64,000 nucleotides of DNA. Source: Pseudomonas sp. B21-023. GTDB lineage: Bacteria > Pseudomonadota > Gammaproteobacteria > Pseudomonadales > Pseudomonadaceae. The stretch spans positions 3,011,501 to 3,075,500 of the forward strand of contig NZ_CP087190.1 in NCBI RefSeq assembly GCF_024749165.1, given 5' to 3'. The notes beneath the pieces are model-generated. The model saw only the letters and a program-made list of their open reading frames with translations. It searched no databases and had not been told where the DNA came from. Below, in pieces: positions 45,730-55,158 of the stretch (its first letter is position 1; every line of letters starts with the position of its first letter). The position numbers were made by a program, and so were the translations under genes.

Positions 45730-45891
45730 ATGCACATCGAGTTTGATCTCAACCAGAATGACGCTGAAGCCCTCCTCAGGCACTGCCTGAGCCATCGCCC
45801 AGCGAGCGACGACCCCAGAGAGGATCAACGTCTTCTGGATGCCTTGGAAGCGCTAGGAGAGGCCTTGCAGGCCGCCAATAGAGCACATTGA
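45730..45891 (+). CDS. 53-residue hypothetical protein
   Basis: A short gene with ATG 45730 and TGA 45889-45891; the peptide begins MHIEFDLNQNDAEALLRHCL and ends LGEALQAANRAH. Codon use is consistent with a real Pseudomonas gene. It is divergent from the 45306 gene. Confidence 0.45.
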   Translation: MHIEFDLNQNDAEALLRHCLSHRPASDDPREDQRLLDALEALGEALQAANRAH

Positions 45892-46605
45892 CCTATCGCC
45901 CGACATCCAGGTCACCAGTCGACAGGCGAACGAGCTAGGTGAGCTCAGCCAACCGGGGGGTGGTTGTCCGACGTTGGTACATAACGAGGTGCACCCTGCC
46001 CATCAAAAAAAATGCTGGAAGGACGTTTCTTTGTAATCAAAAGCAAAAGCAGCGGCCTAACGGCCGTAGTACCGATCCCCCTAACAGCCCTCGCCTTGCC
46101 TGGTCGGCAAGGCAAGCCAGGCTGTGAAAGCACCTCAGATCAACAGCCAAAAGCAAGGTCGTGACACCGCGTTTTGACCTCTGCGTCACCGGTGAGGCTG
46201 ACACCTTATAAAGTTTTTTGCTCTCAAATATAAGAACTCCGTCGCGCAAAAAAATTTTCAAGGGTGCATGTAGGAAAAAATCAAAATACGGTGAAAATCA
46301 CTATTTACAAAATCCTTATCAGTGATAATCACTGCCATCAACGATTAGTCCCGTGCTATCGGAGCTCGCATATACCGCACTCGATCACGGTCTCATCAGC
46401 ACCAATTTCTGAGATTAAGCACTCGACAGCGGGACACAGGCGGCTGGCCTCAAGCGTGCTGGTGGACGAGTTCAATAGATCATCCTCGCTGGCAATCCCA
46501 TCTCACTCATTTTCCTGAGCGCTCCCTTCGTCTAATCAGCTTGGCCGGCCCCGAAAAATCCGTAAGAATGTCATTTAGCCATTACCTAAAGTACGGAACA
46601 CTTAT
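45892..46605. other. Gap with no supported gene (714 bp)
   Basis: No frame with good codon use was found. It includes a small dyad CAGTGAT-A-ATCACTG at 46320-46334 and AT-rich stretches that may carry the promoter of the TerB_N gene. Confidence 0.4.
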
Positions 46606-47861
46606 ATGCCACGGAAGCGCAAAGGGAGCGGCGGCGGGCCGATTGCTCTGTACGCCTTGTTGTTCGTCGTTGCCCTCTTGGCACAGATTCCAAAACAGGT
46701 CTGGATCGCCCTCGGGGTTATCCTGGGCATAGGCGTATTGGTATGGGCCATCAGACGCGCTACCCAGGCAAAGCCCTACGTTCCTGAAGATGATATTGCC
46801 GCCGAGATCGCTGCGTCCTCTCGACAAGCAGCCTCCCCCACTGTAACCGTTCAGTTCAGCACCAGTACCCGCGAGCGAGACTTCCATACCGTCCAGGTCG
46901 GTTCGTCAAGCGATAGTCAGAGCTACGCCATCCCAAAGCCCAGTGCTAAGCCAACGGGGGTTCGTTGGCTTGCTGAAGGTGAGTCCATCAACGTGGCTGG
47001 TCTGGCCATCCCAGGTGGACTGCTCTACATCACCGAGCGGGCGACGCAATTCGGCCAATCTGAACCGTCCCTGATCGATGCCACCCTTCGAATCGCGCGC
47101 TCACCGATGAACCTCACCGAGCGACAGATGCCCTACTGGCCAAGCTACCGGAGCATCACACCCGAGGCGCGGCGAGCGTATCTGCAATGGTTGGCAGGAG
47201 GTCGCCGCCAGCCTGCCGATGCAGGGTATGTATTTCTGTTTTTCTACGGGCTTGAACGCCGCGCACTGATCGACGCACCGACTGACCCTCAGGCCAAAGC
47301 CGAGATCCCAGCCATCAAGGCCGAGGTCGAGCGCTTGCTTGGTCTCTACGGCGACAACAATTCTTTCCGCGGCTACGCTACCCGCTTCCTGGCCCATATC
47401 GACGCAGGTTCTGTTCAACCTCTGAGCTACGTGAATGAGCCCGCCGCCAGTGCCGCAGATGGGTATGAGCTGCCTATGTCCCTGCGCGTTGCGCTGGGTC
47501 AGATGGCCGTGGACAAGTATCCGCTTAACCCGAGCTGGGCATTGGCCTGGGCGCTCGCAGAGCCCAATATCTCCAGGCGCACACCTGTGACCCGGTGTCC
47601 TGAGCAATTCGCAGCGCTCTTCAAAAACGAATTCGCAAAACGCTACCCCAACGGCATTGTGCTCCCTCAGAACAAGACCAAGCTGAAAATTGCCTATCGC
47701 CCTGCTTCCGCCGGATAGAGCATTCCGGCAGTGGCCATAGGTGATCTTCCCGATGTTGCGGCAACCTCGGGAACGCGTAACAAGCTGCAGGTCATTGTCG
47801 AGGACTGCGCCAACGTGCTTGACCCTTACAGTCGGTATCTGGGGCGCAATCCAGACGCCGG
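46606..47861 (+). pseudogene. TerB_N-domain protein, interrupted by amber codon and truncated
   Basis: The frame starts MPRKRKGSGGG with a membrane segment (ALLFVVALLAQIPKQVW) and the TerB_N signature GLAIPGGLLYI near residue 128 and YVFLFFYGLERRALID near 207. It stops at a TAG (47716-47718), yet the same frame continues past it with DLPDVAATSGTRNKLQ and LDPYSRYLGRNPDAG, which belong to the family too. After about 47860 the sequence joins an unrelated gene, so the C-terminal half is lost. Confidence 0.72.
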
Positions 47862-48362
47862 GGATACTGGGACGAGCGCACCGCTGCCATGGCTTCTCAG
47901 TACCCGGAAATCAGTTGGGACAAGCAACACATCGATATCCTCTGCGCTCGCTTCGTCTTGCAGCCAGAACGCTTCGATGTAGTGGTGGCCTCCAACCTGT
48001 TCGGCGACATCCTGTCCGACCTGGGCCCCGCCTGCGCCGGCACCATTGGTATCGCACCGTCAGCCAACCTCAACCCGGAGCGCAGCTTCCCATCGTTGTT
48101 CGAGCCCGTACATGGTTCGGCGCCGGATATCTTTGGCAAGAACATCGCCAACCCGATCGCCATGATCTGGTCGGGCGCCCTGATGCTTGAGTTCCTGGGC
48201 AAGCGTGACGAGGACGCTCGCTACCAGGCTGCTCACGATGACATTCTCAAAGCAATCGAGACGGTCATCGCTCAGGGCAATACCACGCGCGACATGGGCG
48301 GTACCCGGTCGACTCAGGAGGTTGGCCAGGCGATCATGGAGCTTGTTGAGCGCTCTGCATAA
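47862..48362 (+). pseudogene. C-terminal fragment of tartrate/D-malate dehydrogenase (TtuC-like)
   Basis: Encodes YWDERTAAM and then DILCARFVLQPERFDVVVAS, FGDILSDLGPACAGT and NIANPIAMIWSGALML, the C-terminal half of the isocitrate/isopropylmalate dehydrogenase-type tartrate dehydrogenase. The N-terminal half is missing, replaced by the TerB_N remnant. The 3' end and stop are intact. Confidence 0.8.
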
Positions 48363-48375
48363 AGAGCATCCTGAC

Positions 48376-48412
48376 CTGAATAAGCACAGCAAGTGACTGT
48401 GCTGATTCAGGT
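48376..48412 (+). terminator. Long hairpin after the dehydrogenase fragment
   Basis: CCTGAAT-A-AGCACAG, a 7-nt loop and CTGTGCT-G-ATTCAGG: two 7-bp stems with one mismatch, followed by TTTG. Likely the original terminator of the dehydrogenase gene. Confidence 0.65.
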
Positions 48413-48603
48413 TTGTGCGCCCTATTCCCCCACCCAGACAATTCAAATACAGGACTAGGCAAGCCTCGCCTTCTCAGCTAGGCATTGCGCATCACACAAC
48501 AGTTCCTGTGGGCATTGAACTCTTCGGTGGCACATTGCTAGCCTTACAGAGCTGGCGGCCCTTCCAGAGAAGGCATCGCCGTTCGAGCACAGGAGGCCTT
48601 GTC

Positions 48604-49143
48604 ATGGATGATCCTTTACCCCAGTACCTGTTGAGGCTGCTGTCGACCGCGGCATCGTTGACCCAGACGGATCGAGAAGCAGCCTTACTGCTACTTCGTG
48701 AAGCCCAGGCGCGGCTGTGGCGAATTACTCCTGGAGAAGGACTTCTCTCGGCCCTGGAGCTCGAGCACCGCTTCGCCCTGCCTCTGGAAGATTGGCTACC
48801 AGAATCTGTCCGGTTGGACTACACCGGCCCACTCCTTGCCTCCGGCATTCCCACCCAGACATGCAGCGAGATGCTGCTCGAGCTGGAGAGCCAACAACTC
48901 TGGGAAGACATCCAGTCGATCGTAAAGGAGGTAAGAGACCTCTGTCGCATCCGGTCTGATGGTGATGGACTGTACCGTCGCTTTCGCCGCTTCTTGATCG
49001 AAAATCCAGTCATCGAGTCAGTAAAGGCGGCTGTTGTCTTTATCCCTCTGAGCAGAACACTCAATGAGTTCTACGATCCCATCCCCGAACACCTGATCGC
49101 GGATGGCCACCTTTATCGATGCCCGAATGCGGCTGGCCAATGA
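48604..49143 (+). CDS. pPIWI-RE island Z/Y protein, N-terminal part
   Basis: A 179-residue helical protein from ATG 48604, with AGGAGG 8 nt upstream. Its end reads GHLYRCPNAAGQ, but adding one base at about 49125 gives RCPECGWPM and leads into the next frame, the first half of a Zn-ribbon. So this and the following gene are probably one Z+Y protein of the pPIWI-RE three-gene island broken by a one-base deletion, or two proteins made by coupling. The function of domain Z is not known. Confidence 0.65.
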   Translation: MDDPLPQYLLRLLSTAASLTQTDREAALLLLREAQARLWRITPGEGLLSALELEHRFALPLEDWLPESVRLDYTGPLLASGIPTQTCSEMLLELESQQLWEDIQSIVKEVRDLCRIRSDGDGLYRRFRRFLIENPVIESVKAAVVFIPLSRTLNEFYDPIPEHLIADGHLYRCPNAAGQ

Positions 49144-49640
49144 ACCCTCAGCGCCTCGAGGTTCAATGTGATTCAGCTTGGTGCAGAGACAAACACAGCC
49201 TGTATCGGTGGGATAACCGAAGGCTGATCAACCTGGTGACCAATAGAGAACTGAAGGGCGAGGTTGCTGGCACACGCTATATGCTCAAGGGCGCCCTCTG
49301 GAAATTCACATTGCTACCTGGCCTTCTAGAGCTGCAGCTGGCGGAACAACTGCTGCAGCATGGTGTAGAGGTCACCTTGTGGCCCAACGTTGACCGATCT
49401 GATTTACGCGTGAAGCACGGCGGTATGGATCTGGACATCGACGCCAAAGTTTGGATTTCTCCTCGTGCCCTGGGGCACCACCTGGAAAGCGTTCGCGCGT
49501 CTACGCTTCGCTGGATTGTGATTCCTGACTATCAACAAGCCCATGTTGGTTGGCTACAGAGTGTGTGCCCTCCAGGCCTTCAGGTGTTCACTCAAAGCCA
49601 ATGCATCAAGGAACTGACTAAACGTGCGCACCCTTTCTGA
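49140..49640 (+). CDS. pPIWI-RE island REase-like protein (Y part)
   Basis: The frame is open from 49119; the ATG at 49140 forms an ATGA overlap with the preceding stop. The product contains a restriction-endonuclease-like stretch: ELQLAEQLLQHGVEVTLWPN, DLDIDAKVWISP with an Asp and the Lys of a D-(x)n-D/E-x-K nuclease core (about residues 95-106), and then LRWIVIPDYQ. It is expected to be the nuclease of the pPIWI-RE system. It overlaps the helicase gene by 17 bp. Confidence 0.65.
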   Translation: MNPQRLEVQCDSAWCRDKHSLYRWDNRRLINLVTNRELKGEVAGTRYMLKGALWKFTLLPGLLELQLAEQLLQHGVEVTLWPNVDRSDLRVKHGGMDLDIDAKVWISPRALGHHLESVRASTLRWIVIPDYQQAHVGWLQSVCPPGLQVFTQSQCIKELTKRAHPF

Positions 49641-52600
49641 CATTGCAGCAACACTGTTCATGGCTCTGGCGGCTCGGCATGTTGAAGGCCAAGTCAGCCT
49701 GGCCGATGCCGCGGCGTTGATAGCGGGAAGGACACACAAGTGGAGCACGTGGAACCATCTTGCGCTGGAGCAGCAGATCACCATCGCCAGAGCACTGCGG
49801 CTGAGACCACCGGAATTGGCACAACCCGCTCGATTCATTGAAATTGCCGAAGGTGTATTGGCGCACGAGCACAGCCCGTTTGAACTAGTCGACCTGGACT
49901 CACCTGGCACTGCACTGAGCGAAAAGGATCAGTACCAGGTCAGGACAGTCCTCAACGTAGATCAGGTTATTCAGGAGTACCTCGATGCCCTGAAGGGGTG
50001 GCATCAGCCACCGTCCACCGCCAAGATCCCAGAATCAGGAAGCGTCGCGTTCAAGTACATCACCGCCGAACGCACTCGAACCTTCACGATTCCAGCCGAG
50101 GAAAGAAGTTGCCTACCCAAAGGCGCCGAGTACCTCACGATACCTGACGTCGACTGCCTACCAGAAGTTGAATGGGACTACACCACGCTTCGCTCCATCG
50201 CCAAGCGCCTGGATGCCGCAGCAACCCCTCACACTCAGCACTGCGCCTCGCTCGACAACATCTGGGGCAATGCTGGTAAGCGATCGGCAGATGCGGGCAG
50301 CTTCTTCCGCGTCAATGCAGCGACGGGCACAGGCAAAACGGTGGTGATGTCGCTCATGGGAGTGGACGCTGCCAGCCGTGGTCATAAAGTAGTCATTGCC
50401 GTGCCGGGTTACGTCGAGCTGGAAAACACCGTGAGGATCATGCGTGAAGCTGCCTCAGTGGTGGCGCCAGGCTTAAAAATCGCCCCTCTGCATTCGGCAT
50501 CAAAAATTCCCACGCGAGCAGCCTTACACTTCAAAAATCGCAGCGAGGATCACCCTTACGATTACGCGTGCCTGCTGAACGCGTTCTCAACCGACCAAGA
50601 AGAAATGCCTGCAGGCTCTGAACCCTGCTTCAAGCTCCAGGTTGTGACATCCAAACCCAACAGCCAAGAAACGACCAAGCGCATCAGCCACTGTCCATTT
50701 CTGTTTACCTGTGGTCAGACGAAAATGATGGCTCGAGCGCTTGAAGCCGACATCATCGTCATCAACCATCACGCCCTGTTGTCCGGCACCTCTCGCATCC
50801 CGTTTGAAGATTCAGACAAGTTACCCGGCCCTCGCAGCCTCATCGAAATTCTGCTGCGCACGGCCCCCATTTTTCTCGTGGATGAAATTGACGGGCTACT
50901 GAAGACAGCCATCGACAACAGCGCCTTGAGCTTACAGCTAGGCAACATCGGTGAAGACAGCCCGCTGATGCAGCTCTTCCGCACCTTGGTCTCCAATCGC
51001 TCTAGAATCCCCGGCATCGATAACAGCAGCATCCTTCGCATCATCTGGGCGCTCACCTACTGCTGTGTGAGCGTCGACCAGCTGATGAACCTCCAGCAAC
51101 GTCGATACTTTGAGTGGCCGAAGAAGGAAACGACGTGGGCACAAGCGGATGACGGCTACATCAAGGCGAAGCTCGACATCAGCGCTGAAACGCTCGAAGC
51201 CCTGTATCGCAGCGGCAATGCCAGTGTTCCTAAGCACCTGATGGCGTTACGGGAGAACCTCGTTTACTGGAGAACCAACGATCCTGCCAGCAGACCAGAA
51301 AGCATGGCAGCTGAACTGGGCAGCCTGCTCGTAGCGTTGTCCGACGGCCACCACCTCAAGGAAAAGCTCAATCCCAAGGATCATCAACGGCTGAAAGCAT
51401 CCCTGATCCTGCGCGGTGTGTTGGATTACATCGAGATTGCACTGAGAAACCTGCAGATCGAACTGCCCTCGTTCGCCAATGCCGAAGTCCCTTACGCCCA
51501 AGAGGTTCATAGCAAACTCAAGGGGCGTGAACCCCTCTCTTTCAGCCCGATCGGCCCGCTCCATCGGACAGTATTTGGATTCAAACGAAAACAAACCAGT
51601 GAAGAACAATCGACCCTAAACGTAGTCGCCATGCGCGGTGACCCTCACGGCACCTTGCTGGCTCTACCTGAGCTCGCTGCGCTGGGTTTTGCTGGAGTAC
51701 GACGGATGTTCATGGGTTTCTCTGCAACTGCCTACTTCCCTGGAGCCAGTGCCTTCGACCTGAAGGCCCGAGACTTCATCGACGTACCAGACGCAAAAGG
51801 TCAGGTGACATTCGAGAATATCGGGCTGACCACCGTCGTCTCAGGTGCGCCCTATTTCGAACGCAAGGAGCGCATTCGCCAACTTGCACTGGAGCTTTGG
51901 CCTTGGCTTGAGAGACGTCTGCACTCCCTGGCCAAGGATCCGGCAACGCAAGACCGAGCGCGCCTACTACTGGTAGCCAGCAGCGATGCCGATGCTGAAC
52001 TCTTGGCAATCACACTCGCAGACCTGTGCCCAACACCAACTGTTGGCTGGGTACGCGGTCGCTCCAGTGAGTACAAACCCACGCTGCTCAATAGCGAACA
52101 CGCCCTGGTATACGACGACCTCGCGCAGTTCATTGACGGCATCCATCGAAACAAGACCATCTTGGTCAGCGCCCTTCAGCCCATGGCCCGTGGCCACAAT
52201 ATCGTCAACAAGGACGGGTTGTCTGCGATCGGCGGGGTGGTGCTCTGTGTACGCCCTCTGCCCGCCTCCGACAGCCCAGAAAACAACCTGGCGCATATCA
52301 GCTACGAAACGTGGAACCGCATGCAGCCCCAGCCCAGCCTTCGGCACATCCTTCACACGGAGCGAGTGATCTCCAACAAGCTGCTCGACAGCATTCGCGG
52401 CGCACCACCCGCCTTCAGTCAACAGCCCCCAAACATCCGCCACTACACCGTGATGAACATTCTGGTAACGCTGACTCAGCTCATCGGTCGGGGACGACGC
52501 GGCGGTACCCCAGTGACGTGCTTCTTCGCAGACGCAGCGTTCACGCGTGGGCGTACACCCTGGGCGAAGCTACTTTCCGACAGCGTCAAATGGCTCAAGG

Positions 52601-52695
52601 AAGAAGGCAACTGGAATCAGTTTTCCCTGCACCACAACGGCATTGCCACAGCCATCACGAAGTACATTGATCAATCAGCAAAGGAAGTTCGATGA
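49624..52695 (+). CDS. DinG/XPD-like helicase of the pPIWI-RE island
   Basis: A 1023-residue helicase with GTG start. Walker A ATGTGKT (about residues 233-239), a DEAH-like motif VDEID (about 418-422) and a C-terminal helicase lobe with TLTQLIGRGRRGG near residue 950. Cysteines around residues 329-366 (PCFKLQ, HCPFLFTCG) may hold an iron-sulfur cluster as in DinG. This type of helicase is the standard partner of pPIWI-RE proteins. Its stop overlaps the pPIWI-RE start (ATGA). Confidence 0.82.
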   Translation: MRTLSDIAATLFMALAARHVEGQVSLADAAALIAGRTHKWSTWNHLALEQQITIARALRLRPPELAQPARFIEIAEGVLAHEHSPFELVDLDSPGTALSEKDQYQVRTVLNVDQVIQEYLDALKGWHQPPSTAKIPESGSVAFKYITAERTRTFTIPAEERSCLPKGAEYLTIPDVDCLPEVEWDYTTLRSIAKRLDAAATPHTQHCASLDNIWGNAGKRSADAGSFFRVNAATGTGKTVVMSLMGVDAASRGHKVVIAVPGYVELENTVRIMREAASVVAPGLKIAPLHSASKIPTRAALHFKNRSEDHPYDYACLLNAFSTDQEEMPAGSEPCFKLQVVTSKPNSQETTKRISHCPFLFTCGQTKMMARALEADIIVINHHALLSGTSRIPFEDSDKLPGPRSLIEILLRTAPIFLVDEIDGLLKTAIDNSALSLQLGNIGEDSPLMQLFRTLVSNRSRIPGIDNSSILRIIWALTYCCVSVDQLMNLQQRRYFEWPKKETTWAQADDGYIKAKLDISAETLEALYRSGNASVPKHLMALRENLVYWRTNDPASRPESMAAELGSLLVALSDGHHLKEKLNPKDHQRLKASLILRGVLDYIEIALRNLQIELPSFANAEVPYAQEVHSKLKGREPLSFSPIGPLHRTVFGFKRKQTSEEQSTLNVVAMRGDPHGTLLALPELAALGFAGVRRMFMGFSATAYFPGASAFDLKARDFIDVPDAKGQVTFENIGLTTVVSGAPYFERKERIRQLALELWPWLERRLHSLAKDPATQDRARLLLVASSDADAELLAITLADLCPTPTVGWVRGRSSEYKPTLLNSEHALVYDDLAQFIDGIHRNKTILVSALQPMARGHNIVNKDGLSAIGGVVLCVRPLPASDSPENNLAHISYETWNRMQPQPSLRHILHTERVISNKLLDSIRGAPPAFSQQPPNIRHYTVMNILVTLTQLIGRGRRGGTPVTCFFADAAFTRGRTPWAKLLSDSVKWLKEEGNWNQFSLHHNGIATAITKYIDQSAKEVR

Positions 52696-55106
52696 AGACC
52701 CTCGATCTGCGCACCAGCCTTTTCAGTTTTGACCCTAAAAGGCTCGGGCATGCTTACCGCGTCCAAATCAGTGATACCTACCTGGCTGCCTGGCAAGTGC
52801 TGCAAAATCTGGCCAAGAAACACCATCCTGGCTTACCTACCAATGCCCTTGAGGAAATGCTCGCCGCAGTGTCAGGTGGGCCGGTGAAGGTAAACTGGTC
52901 GATTAACTGGGATAAAGGGCTATCCGCAATCCTGATGCTCAATCACCTGCCCGTCGAGACGATCAATCAGGTGCTGTACTTGTGGTCGCTGGAGGTCATG
53001 CGCATCTGGGGGCAGCAGGTAGAGGGGCTGGAAACCAAGCTTACTGTTACTGATCTGGTTCCACTTCGAACAGAAGACCTCATCGCAGATGACAACATTT
53101 CCCCGCTTGCTTACCACCTTGTCCCTTGGCTCGTTGGCAAAGCCATGTGCGCAACGCCCCTGCAGACGACTCAGAACGGCAGTCCTGACCCAATCCCCAA
53201 ACAGATTTCCCTGCAGCAGGCCTCAGACGGCTCGCTGGTGGCCTGGGACGATCCGATCATCCCAGAGGTTGAGCGCACTGCCAGTGCGCTTCACGTGATA
53301 ACACCCGGCCTGAAACTGCTCCGTGACTGCAACGAGCCCTTTATCCAGTTGCGTGTAAAGCTCAGTCAGATCATGCCCAACTGGATCGGCAAGAAAAAGC
53401 ACGCCTGGGTACACACTGGGCAGATCATCGTGCATGCAGGTGTGCACAGCAAAATGACGGACACCGGGTGGCGCGCGTTTTACGACTTCCCTACCAATAA
53501 GCTTCTTGGGTTCATGGGCGTTCAACCACTGCCGGATTTGACCGAGGGAGACATTCCCCCGGATGGCCGCGTACGTCCGATCTTCAGCACTCCACCTCAA
53601 AATCCGGCCATAGGCTCAGGGCCTGGCCCCCTCTTCCTTGATCAGGCCTGCTTCCACCTGCGACGCAGTGTTGAAGGCGTTCAACCACTCCTCGCCCGAA
53701 AGGTTGTGTCGGGTCTCAGTAAGGCAAAAGCTGCGATCACTCCGGAGGCGACAACCGGAATTCGAGTTGGCGTGCTGGCCGGGCATTCCGAGACGTTGCT
53801 CAGGCTGACAAAAGCGCGTGAAACGCTGGCTCAAGCCATGCCCTTCTTCAAAAAAATCGCCCCGCCTGAAATCAACCTTACTCGCGTTGAGGTGGAAAGT
53901 GCGCGACACATGCTGCATGGCGAAGCCACAACTCAAGAGCTTGATGCCTGGGTGAAACAGGTAGTGGTGCCAGAGGTACGTAAGCTCAACACATCGGTAC
54001 TGATTGTAGAAACGAGCTTGGCTGCAGCGGGCAAGTCACCTGAACAAGACCCCAAGCATTTCTTGCGACGCGTTCTGGCCGAGAATGGAATTGTCACTCA
54101 ATTCATCATGCACGAAGTACCAAGGCCTACCAAAAAATCGGATGCTAAGGCCGTCGCTCCACAACCAACCGAAGACGGCAAAAAACCCAAGAAACCTCCT
54201 CGTGATTTCAAAGCACTCAACACCGTGACCGAGACCTTGCGCTTGAGCGGATTCTTCCCCGCTTCATTCATCAAAGCCAAGTCAATGCAGGCCGGCACCA
54301 CTGTGCTGTCGATCTGGCTGGATCGGATTACTGGGCCCGGAAACATGATCTACCTCCCCGTCATTACCAGGACGGTGGTGGGTAGTCAGAAATGCGAGGT
54401 GTACTGGTTTGTGGCCGGCAATCTACAGCGTGGCAAATGGTACGAATACACGGAAGGCGTAGCCGCGATCCATGCCACGCAGTCGTTGGTCAATCCCGAC
54501 GCGATCAGCAAGCTCATTGCGTGGGCAATGCTTGTGCCGACTGAGGACGTCGACACACCACTGCTCGTCTGTTTGGACAGTGACCTACGCACCTTCTACA
54601 AAGGCCTGAAGGACAGCCCCGATGTCGGGCTTCCTCCCATGCCCCAAGGGGCCGCTGTGGTACGCATCCGGGTCGGCGATGACATTGCACAGATGTCGGG
54701 CAACCACTCTGATCACCCTGATGAGCCGAGGTTCATCGGGCAAAAAATCGGCCTGTTCCAATCACAACGCAGCCCCAGCGTTTACTACTTCGTCTCTCCG
54801 TCGAAGATCTACAGCAAAGCCGAGGCACAGCGTCATAACACCCGCTACCAAGTCGATGATGAATGGCTGCAGACACCTTGGCAGCAACTGGGTGTCACCG
54901 AACTCACTGTCCTCGATGCCGGCGCGTTCTCTAATCCAACCACCTTGGTCGAGCAGGTCGCACTGCTATGTCGCAATGCGCCGATGTGGGATGGCCATCT
55001 CAAGCTGCCGAGCCCCATGCACCTAGGCGCCGTAATCGCAGGTGATCACCCCATCATGGAAATGCGCCGTCAGAGTGAAGCCAATCGCCAGGCTGCCAAG
55101 GCGTGA
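52692..55106 (+). CDS. pPIWI-RE prokaryotic Argonaute-like protein
   Basis: An 804-residue protein. The C-terminal part resembles the PIWI-RE module: LIVETSLAAAGKSPEQDPKH near 437, VVRIRVGDDIAQMSGN near residue 657, and YFVSPSKIYSKAEAQRHNTR near 698. The family is named for conserved Arg and Glu residues in place of the catalytic core, consistent with guide-binding without cutting. Starts at the ATGA overlap with the helicase gene. Expected to sense or bind invading nucleic acid, with the REase-like protein as effector. Confidence 0.82.
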   Translation: MKTLDLRTSLFSFDPKRLGHAYRVQISDTYLAAWQVLQNLAKKHHPGLPTNALEEMLAAVSGGPVKVNWSINWDKGLSAILMLNHLPVETINQVLYLWSLEVMRIWGQQVEGLETKLTVTDLVPLRTEDLIADDNISPLAYHLVPWLVGKAMCATPLQTTQNGSPDPIPKQISLQQASDGSLVAWDDPIIPEVERTASALHVITPGLKLLRDCNEPFIQLRVKLSQIMPNWIGKKKHAWVHTGQIIVHAGVHSKMTDTGWRAFYDFPTNKLLGFMGVQPLPDLTEGDIPPDGRVRPIFSTPPQNPAIGSGPGPLFLDQACFHLRRSVEGVQPLLARKVVSGLSKAKAAITPEATTGIRVGVLAGHSETLLRLTKARETLAQAMPFFKKIAPPEINLTRVEVESARHMLHGEATTQELDAWVKQVVVPEVRKLNTSVLIVETSLAAAGKSPEQDPKHFLRRVLAENGIVTQFIMHEVPRPTKKSDAKAVAPQPTEDGKKPKKPPRDFKALNTVTETLRLSGFFPASFIKAKSMQAGTTVLSIWLDRITGPGNMIYLPVITRTVVGSQKCEVYWFVAGNLQRGKWYEYTEGVAAIHATQSLVNPDAISKLIAWAMLVPTEDVDTPLLVCLDSDLRTFYKGLKDSPDVGLPPMPQGAAVVRIRVGDDIAQMSGNHSDHPDEPRFIGQKIGLFQSQRSPSVYYFVSPSKIYSKAEAQRHNTRYQVDDEWLQTPWQQLGVTELTVLDAGAFSNPTTLVEQVALLCRNAPMWDGHLKLPSPMHLGAVIAGDHPIMEMRRQSEANRQAAKA

Positions 55107-55158
55107 AGTGCACTGGTACTGACCACCTTTAACCGGATCGATCCGAGGGTAACTCGCA

